Assembly: GCA_020744425.1 (NCBI GenBank)
Contig: JAGMUV010000051.1
Coordinates: 124,001 to 188,000 of the forward strand
From: Dactylonectria macrodidyma
Lineage: Eukaryota; Ascomycota; Sordariomycetes; Hypocreales; Nectriaceae
Reading direction: 5' to 3'
DNA: 64,000 nucleotides
Position numbers and translations under genes: made by a program. Each line of letters opens with the position of its first letter. Position 1 is the first letter of the stretch. Positions 49,809 to 59,960 of the stretch are shown in pieces. The notes under the pieces are model-generated. The model made no database searches. It was not told where the DNA came from and saw nothing but the letters and a program-made list of their open reading frames with translations.

Positions 49809-50903
49809 TGCCTGTAGATACTAGGGTTTGATGACGTGCCGGCGTCCACTTTATCCTGGATTCCGAACCAGTCCGCAAAATGACCATTGCGCCTTCAACA
49901 CATGCCCAACAGAGGGGGAAGTTGCCACGACTCCTATATCGCGTAACACAATAACCCTAACATAACTAAATTGACAGCAGCCGGCACCCCATTCCAGCCC
50001 AGCTCAGCAGCTGAACGGTAGCATCGAATTTCTGTGAAGCGCCAGCTAATACGTATCTGATATAGGAGTCTGTTGCTAGTCCAAACTGTATGAGGACGAG
50101 TAGTGCTTGATCTCATTAAGCGTATATCGCAACTAATATGTTACCGGTAGATGCGATTTCGAGGGCTACAGAAACGTGCCATACAAGTAATATGGCAGAC
50201 TGTGGGTGGATTCTGGACAGGCGTGATCAGTATGTTCTCCTTGACCACTTTTCCGGCGCTTACTAACAGCAGTTGATATTTTTAGCAAATGAAGGCATTG
50301 GCCGCCTCCCGTGGGTTGGAAATGGAGATGTCGGATCGACAATGACTGATCAACATCAGTAATCGGGACAAATGTTCGTGCCAACGGCCCGTCCAGAACC
50401 ACATGGGGCCAAAGTACGTTAATTTAATGGCATATTCCACTAATGTGGGGTATGAGCTTGTTTGAGCGGTGAGTAGATGTGGTCAAGTTACTGATGAATA
50501 CAAAGTCTGGCATGATTTATCAGCCGGTCGGGCTAAGCAAAGTCCGACCGGGTTTTTCTTCGAAGGAGTGGTTTATAGCGTTACCGACCTGACTGCAATC
50601 TATACCTAGAGCCCGAGCCTTACCGCATTTTGAAGCTCAGCCGTAATAGTCCGTAAATTAGTGCATTCATCTAGTGCTGCTTCAGCATTCACACGCAAGT
50701 TCGACGCGTTGAGTTATCGTGTGGTTCAACTGTCATCGCAGCTGATCACTGCTTAAGTATTTGGGCATGTATAAAGTTCAGCCTACCTCTTATTCTCAGT
50801 CAAGTTTCACTCTGCCTGTGCCTCAGAAACTTCATTCCTATCAATTTAAAAAGAAACACGTATTCGTCACGGTAACTCCATCCCTCTCACAATTTCCAAG
50901 AAA
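49809..50903. other. intergenic; promoter of the alcohol dehydrogenase
   Basis: No gene. The right half contains the second copy of the shared promoter block. Confidence 0.5.
50343..50533. promoter_or_regulatory. shared promoter block upstream of alcohol dehydrogenase gene
   Basis: TGACTGATCAACATCAGTAA (50343-50362), TCGGGACAA, GTGCCAA, then TTACTGATG (50488-50496) and ATGATTTATCAGCC (50512-50525). Collinear with 48378-48535. The repeat ends 542 bp before the start codon. Confidence 0.6.
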
Positions 50904-51911
50904 ATGCATTCCTTCACAGTCTACAAAGGCAGCCAGGATGGCTCAATTAAGAAGGCCACTACAGAGAAAACGGAGCTCACGGGCGACCAAGTCCTCGTGA
51001 AAGTCACTGCTTCCGGCCTCTGCGGCACTGACGTCCACTACCGCAACGAAGACATGGTTCTCGGCCACGAGGGCATCGGCATTGTGGAAGCAACGGGTCC
51101 TGCAGTTCGCCAGCTAAAGGAAGGCGATCGGGTGGGATGGGGCTACGAGCACGACAGTTGCGGCCTCTGCGAGCTTTGCCAATCTGGCCGTGAAACATTC
51201 TGCCCAAGCCGCAGTATGTACGGATTTGCAGATCTCGATCAGGGCTCCTTCGCTTCTGGTGCCATTTGGAAGGAATCTTTCCTCTTCAAAATCCCCGATA
51301 GTCTCACCGACGCCGAAGCTGCACCACTCATGTGTGCAGGGGCGACAGTTTTTAACGCTCTCCACATGCTCGATGATGCTGCCATTGCCCGTGTAGGCGT
51401 CATTGGTGTCGGCGGCCTTGGACACCTTGCGATCCTGTTCGCCGCTAAAATGGGGTGCGATGTCGCTGTCTTCAGTGGTACCGACTCCAAAAAGGCCGAG
51501 GCCATGAAGCTCGGCGCAAGGGCATTCTATTCCACCAAGGACAAAAAAGAGCTCGACATTGGCGAGAAGAAGCTTGATATCCTGCTCGTCACCTCGAGCT
51601 CGCCGCCGGAATGGAGCCTGTTCACCCCGCTCTTAAGCCCGGGTGCGACTATTTTCCCACTCACCATCTCCTTTGGCGACTTCAGTATCCCCTACCCGGC
51701 CCTTGTCTCAATGGGTCTTCGTGTGCAAGGATCCATGGTCGCGCCACGAGCCATCCAAAAGCAAATGCTCGAGTTTGCGGCCCGAAACGGTGTCAAGCCG
51801 ATAGTTCAGGCTTTTCCCATGACGGAGAAGGGCATAGCAGAGGCGTTTGAGGCGTTGGGGAGTGGGAAAATGCGATACCGAGGAGTGCTGATTCCTGGCG
51901 ACCGCATGTAG
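50904..51911 (+). CDS. zinc-dependent alcohol dehydrogenase (cinnamyl alcohol dehydrogenase-like)
   Basis: Intron-free, 335 aa. The catalytic zinc site is in GLCGTDVHY (Cys) and LGHEGIG (His, Glu). The structural zinc loop CGLCELCQSGRETFC has all four Cys. The nucleotide fold follows as VGVIGVGGLGHLAI, typical of NADP(H)-linked medium-chain enzymes. It interconverts an alcohol and an aldehyde; the precise substrate is unknown. An upstream in-frame start is not available, and ATG 50904 sits right before the conserved FTVYKG strand. Its promoter matches that of the NmrA-like gene, so the two are probably expressed together. Confidence 0.92.
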   Translation: MHSFTVYKGSQDGSIKKATTEKTELTGDQVLVKVTASGLCGTDVHYRNEDMVLGHEGIGIVEATGPAVRQLKEGDRVGWGYEHDSCGLCELCQSGRETFCPSRSMYGFADLDQGSFASGAIWKESFLFKIPDSLTDAEAAPLMCAGATVFNALHMLDDAAIARVGVIGVGGLGHLAILFAAKMGCDVAVFSGTDSKKAEAMKLGARAFYSTKDKKELDIGEKKLDILLVTSSSPPEWSLFTPLLSPGATIFPLTISFGDFSIPYPALVSMGLRVQGSMVAPRAIQKQMLEFAARNGVKPIVQAFPMTEKGIAEAFEALGSGKMRYRGVLIPGDRM

Positions 51912-53344
51912 TATCATGATGACCCCATTTTTCGAGCCAAGTGTGATTGACCGGAGATGCCGACGCTGGAGACGGGGCGGGGAGCAGTTTGGTCTCACAA
52001 CCAAACAACACGACCGAGGCGTACTCAAAAGACTTACTTTATAATACATGGAGTTGCTCGACATCAAAATAGCTTGCCAGTATCTATTCATGAGACAGAT
52101 GACCAATCTTGAAAGGGGCGCGAGGAATCATGTATAACATGGCCTTTACGGTAGTCGCACGTCGGGATCTTTCGAGAGGAGAGCAAGGGACTCGGCAAGC
52201 GTCGCATGGCTCAAAGGACACGAATCCGACAGGAAGGGAGCATAAACTAGCCAAGGGACAGATCTCCAAGCCAAGAACGAAGCAAGACTCGTATAGAGCT
52301 GGGGAGAGAGAGAGGGAGAGAAGGGTAGAGAGAGGTCCTAAGACGAGAGCGGAATCAAAGGAACGGAGCAGTGCCGAGTGCAGCACCCAGCAGCCAGGAC
52401 GACATAAATGGAAGGCAATTGATAGGGGTGCTACACCATTAACAGCGTTGAGTGACCTCATATAGGGAGCCCTACAGTAGGAGACTATGGACGTGCATAC
52501 TTACATGCATGGCCGTCGCTGGGTCATTTGCTTGGGCTGTCCTAGCCATCCCCGGCCAATTCGATTGTTAAGGCGTGTCGAACCGGCTGGCTTCACCGCC
52601 TTGTGTGGGGTGACCTGAAGGGCGGACAAGGTTTTGGACTAAGAGAAGGCCGCGAAAAAGTCATCCCCTCCCCCCCCTTAGAGTAAGCCCGTTGTCAGAC
52701 AATTGGCTCCACAGGGATCATTTGATGGCACCAGTCAATTGATGAGAATTATCTGAGGAGCAAGAACCCAATGACTAGATGCAGTGAGTCGTGTAGCTCT
52801 TTATACACAAATGAAAGCATTGCCCGTTTAGGCAGTAGCAGCTGCCTGCAGGCAGCCGCTGTAGTGGGGTACGACTAATATGCGACACCCGTGTATGAAA
52901 ATGGTGCTTTAACTTTCCTATCCTTGTAGCATTGATCTCCATTTCGGGGGTGGGGGCACGCCTGGGGCCCCAAGGGTGAGCCAAGCAACAAGCCGTAACT
53001 TGTCCAAGGGGTCTTAGTGTCGAGCCGAGTGTCGGGGCAGCAGAGTTTTGTCCATTGAATGCACGAATTTCCTACATTTTGGAGGTTTCGGACGTATGCT
53101 AGAAACGGCGATAAAGACGCCGGTTTTAGTAGTTAACCGCTAGGCAGCAGAGTAACGATTGGTGTCTCCTGCCGGCAGCCCCGGTAAATCTGGCAGGGCC
53201 AGCACATCCAGTCAAATAAAGCCTTCCGACCCAGCGTCTCCAGCTGGCGCCATCTAGGCGCAGAGGTCCGTACAGTCACAGGCCAGCTCCGCCTAATCTG
53301 ACCTTCCATGCGATTCCTCCGTACTTACCAACACCCACCCCAAG
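51912..53344. other. no gene seen
   Basis: Contains a purine-rich GAGAGAGAGG stretch at about 52305-52345 and a C-run near 52666-52676. Short frames on both strands show no recognisable protein. Confidence 0.45.
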
Positions 53345-54487
53345 ATGAAAGCCACCAGAGCTGATACCCAGCCAGCTGATGATGACCTGACAGTAAGCGC
53401 AACGAGAAAGGGGGGGTTAGTTGATTGGAGAGTGTGCGGCCCGCTGACAACGGCGCAGCTACGGAGAGAAAGAGGCAGAAATGCCCAGAGAGCCTTCAGA
53501 CAGAGACAGATTACGGCGATCAACGAGCTTCGGGAAAGCAACCATGCGATGCGGGTTGCCATCGCGTCTCTAACTCGCGTCGCATCTCGGCTAGGAAATG
53601 CGGAGCTCAATGATGCCGTGCATAACGCACGGCAAGCTGCCGGCTTCGATGATGACACGGAATGGGCCGATGGCTGCGGTGATGGACACGCAGCGGACCC
53701 AAGCACAGTTGGTAAACAACGGACACAAGCACTCACTCTGACCGGCGCACCCTCATCGCCTCCATCTGGACATTATCGCACAGTGCCGTCCGGAACAGAA
53801 AATGGACGGCCAGCTCAACACGAAGACAGCGCAGAAAACGGACAGCAACTGGGTTACCTGACCGGACGAATGTCCCCACGGCTTGGGTACGGTCTCTGGC
53901 TGGAGCGTCCAGTTTTCAGGGTGAACAACCCTCCCGTCGATATTGTTCCTTACCTGGAAGCCAATACCACTCTTTCCAGCGTCATCTTCTGGTCGGGTCT
54001 GTTATGGGGCTCCAATCTTCTCCGGGCTGCACTCGACGGTAATAGCGAGGCTGCAGCAACGGCTCGTAAGGTATTTGGTGAGATTGTTCCAATGAAATCC
54101 GACCGCAGAGTTCTTGATGGCATCCACGCTCGACTGATGTTTCGCAAGCAGGGGTATGTCACGTCTGACCACCCCGGATACGACCCTGAAGGCGGAATGC
54201 GAATACAGGGCATGATGGTTCGCACATGTGCGGCTAATGGAACACCGCTCGAAAGCTTTTTGCGGCCAGATAGAGTCGAGGATCTCTTAAGGGGCAGACT
54301 TGGAGAGGGTTATCAGGTTATTGAGCTGGGTTTGCAAGGCTTGGGTTCTTCGGAGGATTTATCGAGGGTCCGTAGATTGATTGACATGATGATTAGGAGC
54401 AGCGTGTGCTTGGGTGACGGGCCGCGGTTGAGGTTTGATGCGACAGTCCAGATTATCGAGTCTTGGTTGAATAACTGGACTGTTTAG
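53345..54487 (+). CDS. Yap-like bZIP transcription factor
   Basis: The basic region RRERGRNAQRAFRQRQ has the N-x-x-Q-x-x-F-R pattern of fungal Yap/Pap1-type bZIP proteins, followed by a short weak zipper (INELRESNHAMRVAIASL). The C-terminal 190 residues form a conserved-looking domain of unknown detail. The frame is open without splicing (380 aa), but 53393-53458 has all marks of an intron: GTAAGC, branch CGCTGAC, GGCGCAG. Its 66 nt keep the frame, and removing it joins DDDLT directly to LRRERGRNAQ, giving 358 aa. This is the only regulator in the gene-bearing part and may act on the TTACTGATG-type sites nearby; that is inference. Confidence 0.82.
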   Translation: MKATRADTQPADDDLTVSATRKGGLVDWRVCGPLTTAQLRRERGRNAQRAFRQRQITAINELRESNHAMRVAIASLTRVASRLGNAELNDAVHNARQAAGFDDDTEWADGCGDGHAADPSTVGKQRTQALTLTGAPSSPPSGHYRTVPSGTENGRPAQHEDSAENGQQLGYLTGRMSPRLGYGLWLERPVFRVNNPPVDIVPYLEANTTLSSVIFWSGLLWGSNLLRAALDGNSEAAATARKVFGEIVPMKSDRRVLDGIHARLMFRKQGYVTSDHPGYDPEGGMRIQGMMVRTCAANGTPLESFLRPDRVEDLLRGRLGEGYQVIELGLQGLGSSEDLSRVRRLIDMMIRSSVCLGDGPRLRFDATVQIIESWLNNWTV

Positions 54488-56237
54488 CAGCCGGGGGAGC
54501 AGGAGCAGCTACTTACGAGCACAAATTATTGTCTTCATCCCCGTCTGCCAATGCTTGGGTCCGGTTTGAAGGTGTCGAAAATTGAAACCCGGAAGTTGCT
54601 TCAGACGTGGTGTTAGTCCTCTGGGGGCTTTACAGATGCTGAACTTACTCTCTAACAGTTGCAAAAAATTGATGCAAAGCTTCCGGGAAGGGATCCATCA
54701 AAAGCGAATAAGAGATTGCGTGCCTATTATCATCCTCGAGTATGAGTCACCTTACAAGTGAATCGGTCCGGTGTGAAACTGGGTCACATCATGCCAAGCA
54801 TGGTGTCTGACTGTGATGCTGCGCGGAGCCACAGCCACCTGAGAGCATTACCCACATTGGGCGACATAATTGCTCGGCAATCGTCGTGCTCTCCCATTTT
54901 TTCTGAGGCATTTTGACTGTCAATGACTGATCCGCAATGTACTAGCTCCAATGGTTACTGATGACGGCACAACAGTTGCGCCGGCCGGATCGGCGCACGG
55001 GTCGAAGAACACGAAGATGAGGGGTTTAACAACGCCACTGCAGCCATCTGGTCTGCAATGGGACATCCTTTCAAATGCATCGCATCAAGGCACTGACACG
55101 ATAGCAAGTTCGGGACGCGAACCTGACCGGCGCAGCACTAGTACCTGCGTCGGACCGCGAGTCGTCATTCTGCCGCCTGATATCTGTCATCCAGGCTCCG
55201 ATGGTCTGCAAAGCTACGTGTCTGGGGCTAAATGCACATCAACTTATATCTCATTTTCCTAAAAAGGACTGATTGCTGTGAGGGTCTCACGTCTAGGTCG
55301 GGCCTAGCAGTACGGCTCAGCTCGAGGATCGATGGCTAGCACTGTTAAGATCGCGACTAAATACAGGGCGGAGCGCGAGGAGAGAAAAAGGGCAAGAATC
55401 AGGCCTCCTCACGCTTCAGGAGTTTTGGATGTCGTCGTCGTCTGCACATGTGACCGCCGTCACGCGCGGTCACTTGTGCCCTTTTCCTCAACATGTGACA
55501 GCTTCTCGTAGAATATCGAGAGGAGGTCGAAGTATCGGTGAGGGATTTAGGTGGGCGAAATGGGCCCGGATATCGTAGAGCTCAAGCTGCTCCAGCATCT
55601 CCCTTAATTCCTGGCCTTAGTTCAGTGTTTTTGCTTTGAAATCGAATTGTCTGTCGCCTTCGAGAGCGGGGTTTGACATGAGGCTCCAATTGGCTTTATA
55701 CTCGATACAGTAAAAGTGCCAGCCCCTGCCTTCAACGATGGGAGAAAGCCACCCCCCCCACCCGCCCAAACCAACATGCTTGATCTGTGGTCAAGATTCA
55801 TTTCTTACCGAGGCCGAAGTAGGACCCAGCGGCCGCATGGTGTGGCATTCTCACCTCGCACGTGCTGTCTGTAATGGTACCTTCTCTCTAATGGGATCAG
55901 CTTTGACCGCTCGACACGGTAACAACACAGAGTAATGCCCACGGGCATATCTTGACAGTTTTACGTACCCTTCGGTCGTGTTGGTGGACATGTTGATATG
56001 GATGACCAAGCAAATGGAGTGATGAAGAGACGGAAACCGGGCAACTCCTGCAGAAGTAATACAGTCTATTCAGTTATTGGTCTACCATCTTCTATATTTT
56101 GCGTATATATCCCTCACGCCTCCAGCATGGAAGTACTTTTCCAATCATCTGGACGTCGTGGTGACTTCACTCAACGAGCAGCTCCTTAGACTTTTCCTCC
56201 CTCCTAGACCATCCACATACATTGCCAGGCGTTGAAA
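54488..56237. other. intergenic, with motif pair at 54924-54964
   Basis: TGACTGATC (54924-54932) and TTACTGATGA (54955-54964) repeat the words of the shared promoter block but are spaced differently. A C-x2-C-containing frame at 55738-55935 (CLICGQDSF...HSHLARAV) has no support as a gene. Nothing else recognised. Confidence 0.4.
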
Positions 56238-57675
56238 ATGAACGCCTTTCGTTACCTCAGCTGCTTAGCCCTGTTGGCCAGCACGGCATTGGCCGGAAGC
56301 CTTCAGGAAGTTACCACCCTCAAACCCATCTCCAAGGCCAAGAGCCTACAGGCGCGCACTGATGACTCGGCTGTAGCCCCGAGCAAGATCGTCGCTCTTG
56401 AGTACGGAATCGATTCTGAGCCTCTGGTCCATGTTGACCTCGACATGCAGAACCCTACCGTCTTGCTAGAGGACGTAGCATCCATCGACAACGTCACCTG
56501 CACCGATGGATTCATTGCCGTCTCGTTCACTTCAAAGGATAGCTTCCTAGCAGCTGTTGCAATATGGTCGAACAAGGGCGATCTCGTCTTCTTCACCAAC
56601 CACTTGGGTGGCTGCGATACTGAAGAGGAACGTGGAGTCTTCCTTGTCAACCGCCTCAGTGGCAACGCGGAGACCTTGACTCTCACTGCTCATGCGGAGA
56701 AGAAGGATGTGGCTAGCACAGCTGGTAAGACTACCTTCCTGACCCCGACACGGGCCTGATTTGTGAACTAGCGATGGCTGATGTCACGTAGCAAACACTG
56801 CCATCGCCTTTGAAGGTGTTCCGGTCGCCAAGAACCGCCGCTCCGTTGCGAAACGGGTCATCAATGAACGCGGAATCACTACTGATGAGAAAGGTCTGAC
56901 CATTGGTGGCACCATCGGCCTCCCCAGAAACATGCCGATTTACTCTTTCCCGCCATACCTCGATGTGTCGGCCGATTCTGCCGAGATCACCGCCAGTGTT
57001 ACTTTCTCAGGCTTCTTGGACTACGACGTCGTTGGGGCAAAGCTGAAGCAGCTGTATGTCGATGTCGACACCAGCATTGACGCTGAGGTTGGGGTCACCA
57101 TCGCCGTTACCGCGGAGTATCGTGACAGCTTCTCCTACAGCCCTGGCGAGTTGTCTTACATGGTCATCGACGTGCCGGGTATCATTACCCTGGGCCCCGA
57201 GCTCTTGTTTGCCATCGGTCTTGATATCGACGTTGCCGCTGGCGTCACTGTCACGGGAACCGTCGGCGCGGGCCTGAAAAACGGCCGCGTGCACCTTGAC
57301 TTTCTCGACACCAACAAGACGAGCGCCACGCCCTGGAAGCCTGTCTACAACGCCAAGCTTGACCTCTCTGAGCGTGCCCGCGTTAAGGCCGACACTTGGA
57401 TCGACGTCACCTTCCAGCTCATCGTCCAGGTCCTAGGTGTCGTTGATTTGACCGCCGGCCTCACAGCCCGTCCTCGATTTAACAACGAGTTCGCCTTTGC
57501 GGCCAGCCAGACTATCGATGAAGCCAATCACCCAAATGATCTGGTTTGTGCCCAAGGACTTAGCATCAAGAGCGATTTCTCTTTCGGCCTCTTCGCTTTT
57601 GTCACCAAACTCTGGTCCAACGCGGTCTACAGTGTTCAAATCCCCATTGCCGAAGAGTGTTACACTTGGCTATAA
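56238..57675 (+). CDS. secreted protein of unknown function
   Basis: Exons 56238-56724 and 56792-57675, joined over a 67-nt intron (GTAAGA...CACGTAG), 456 aa. A signal peptide is clear (MNAFRYLSCLALLASTALAG). Residues about 50-165 form a beta-rich domain (IVALEYGIDSEPLVHVDLD, ... GDLVFFTNHLGGCDTEEERG). A basic segment (KNRRSVAKRVINERG) follows that could be cut by a Kex2-type protease, then a larger beta-rich domain (DVSADSAEITASVTFSG ... AEECYTWL). The two-domain layout recalls fungal secreted proteins with DUF7029 and DUF7223 domains, an identification from memory that should be searched. Few cysteines. Extracellular role unknown. Confidence 0.78.
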
Positions 57676-59159
57676 GGAGCAGTCGTTCCCAATATCCCGT
57701 GGATCGTTTTACAGATATGGAAAAGTAAACACGGTGTGTCAGAATGTGGAGTTTGAAACGGCGCGCTGGCTTCTACAAGCTCTTCGGACGGCCAAAGTCT
57801 GACGAGGAGTTCAATAAGACAAATGCTGGGTTCTGGGGGGGCATAGCACTTTCCTGTAAACCTGAGGCCCGTCAACTTCATATCGGTACCACAAGCCCCG
57901 GGTAAACCCTATTAGATCCCTAGTGAATGCCACCTTCAAGATCCAGAAACTACAGATTCAGTTGTATATTTTGCAAGTAACCGAGATAACGTAGCCTGTC
58001 AGCCATTCCAGCTAGAAGTAAGCTTCAGTTCCCAACGGGCGGACGTGAGAGCAGTAAACAATCGAAAAATATGAAGAGTAATTAATCCTATTACAGGAGA
58101 GTTCAAGGCTGTAAACGCCGATCAAGACGAGTTGGTCGACCAACTCCATGTGAAAGGCGACGCAGGTATGTGTAAATATGCCAAGAAAGCACAGGCGCTA
58201 CTTAGAGCGGCCAGTCCGAGGAATTCGCCGTGACGCCAACCTGGTGAAAGGTTGAAATTTTCCGATGACCAACTCGTTAATGGACCCCCTACCCGAGACA
58301 CAGCGATCTGGAAAGCCGCGGGGAGTTTCTCGGTGCCGAAGGAGTAGGAGATGAGGCCTCCGAGACTGACAACATAGCCAGCCACCTGGATGGTGGAAAT
58401 GCTCCATGGACTCTTATTACCTCAATAGGAAGTAACGGAGGCAGGGTTACCCTGCACAGCGACTCAGGTGGATGGGGCACGGTGGCGAAATGTCGCGAGA
58501 ATAGTTGCGATAAGACTGGGGTATGGTGGTGTCACGTATTGCCGAGGCAGACGCGCCCGGGGCTATCAGTAACCTGGGCAATGATGATTCCAGAAAAGCT
58601 CAGCCCAACTGCCAAGCTTCCGCCGCTCCGCCGCTCCCCGCGAAATTGTCTGACGACTCTCCCCCGGTGACATCCCTACCACGAGGCTGATAGCAGTTAC
58701 CGGTACTCTATGAACCTCGGCACGAGAATGAGTTGGCTAAATGTTTATCCTTCGATAGGCGGTTTGCTATGACCCTGGCAGATTCCGACTGAACCTCGTG
58801 TTTGGAAATGAGGTCAAGGAAACAGGGCTTTGCTAGCATCTTGCAGAGATTCGAGAGACTGGCAAGGTAACATGCTGTCATGTGGAACACTCGGCGACCC
58901 TGAACGATCGCTTTCAGTCTTTGTGACCATTACTTTCCTATTCGGGGGCCGATAGGGATCTTTTGTGAAAGCTAAAAACGCTTGGGTCTTACGATCAGAT
59001 GCCGTGCCCTCTCAGGCAAGATCAGTATGCATATAACTATCCCCGAAGTCCAGCACCCGTCATCGCAGAATACCATGATCCTCAATCCACCACACCTCAT
59101 CACATTTTTCAATTGCTAGTTAATCTTTTTCAAATTGCCCTCAATCGAAAATCACTAAG
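57676..59159. other. no gene seen
   Basis: A minus-strand frame at 58122-58385 is hydrophobic in places but has no family resemblance or partner exons. The last 150 bp before 59160 should hold the cutinase promoter; no clear element was identified. Confidence 0.4.
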
Positions 59160-59960
59160 ATGAAGTTCCTCCCCATCGTTGCTCTACTGGCGGGTCTTTC
59201 AAGGGCCCTTCCACTCGATGCCGCGGCCAGTGATGGCAGCCTTACCACTCGAGCTCTCTTCTCGAGTGATGAGCTGCTCGACGGGGACGCGGGTTCTTGT
59301 CCCAGCGTAATCTTCGTGTATGCTCGTGGCTCCCTGGAGTTCGGAAACCTGGTAAGACTACTCGTTGTACGTGTGTTAAACCATACTGACATATTCTAGG
59401 GCTTCTTAGGGGGCCTTGTGGGTGATGGTATTAAAGCTGTGCTTGGCGAAGACCAAGTCTGGACACAAGGAGTTGGGGGAGACTACTCCGCCGCTATTGG
59501 CGACAATGGACTGCCTGATGGAACTAGCCCCGAGGCTATTCAGGAGATGATCGGTCTCTTCGAGCTTGCTGATAGAAAATGCCCTGACGCTACGCTTGTT
59601 TCTGGCGGCTGGAGGTTAGTACAGAACAAGTCCCTTTTTGGCACATTTGGACAGGAGCCATACTCACATGGTGATTACAGTCAAGGTGCGGCCCTGGTCG
59701 CCGCGTCCATACGTGACCTGAACCCAACGATCCGTGGCAAGATTGCCGGCGCGATTCTCTTCGGCTACACCAAAAATAAACAGAACAACGGCCGCATTCC
59801 GAACTATCCCATCGACCGTCTTCGAGTGTTCTGTAACGATGGCGATGCGGTTTGCGAGGGTGAACTTAGTATTACGATTCCTCATCTGTTTTACCTGAGC
59901 GAGGCGCGTCGCAAAGCTCCTGAGTTCCTCGTTGAGCAAATTAACAAGTACCAAGCTTGA
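59160..59960 (+). CDS. cutinase (secreted serine esterase)
   Basis: Three exons, 59160-59351, 59400-59614 and 59681-59960, 228 aa, normal for the family. Intron 1 is GTAAGA...TTCTAG (48 nt). Intron 2 (59615-59680) is GTTAGT...TTACAG, 66 nt, and is needed to form the nucleophile motif GGWSQGAAL. Signal peptide [18 protein letters not shown]. The family start [17 protein letters not shown] is present; Asp and His of the triad are in [10 protein letters not shown] and TIPHLFYL. It hydrolyses cutin or similar polyesters outside the cell, a trait of plant-associated or saprotrophic fungi. Without splicing intron 2 the frame stays open but the active site would read GDYSQG after a 22-residue insert. 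Confidence 0.92.

Noticed and set aside
55738..55935. Small frame with CLICGQD and His residues, possibly a zinc finger
   Set aside because: Too short, preceded by a low-complexity His/Pro start, and no exon connects to it.
58122..58385. Hydrophobic minus-strand frame that could be a transporter fragment
   Set aside because: Only one segment is membrane-like, with no conserved motif and no adjoining exon.
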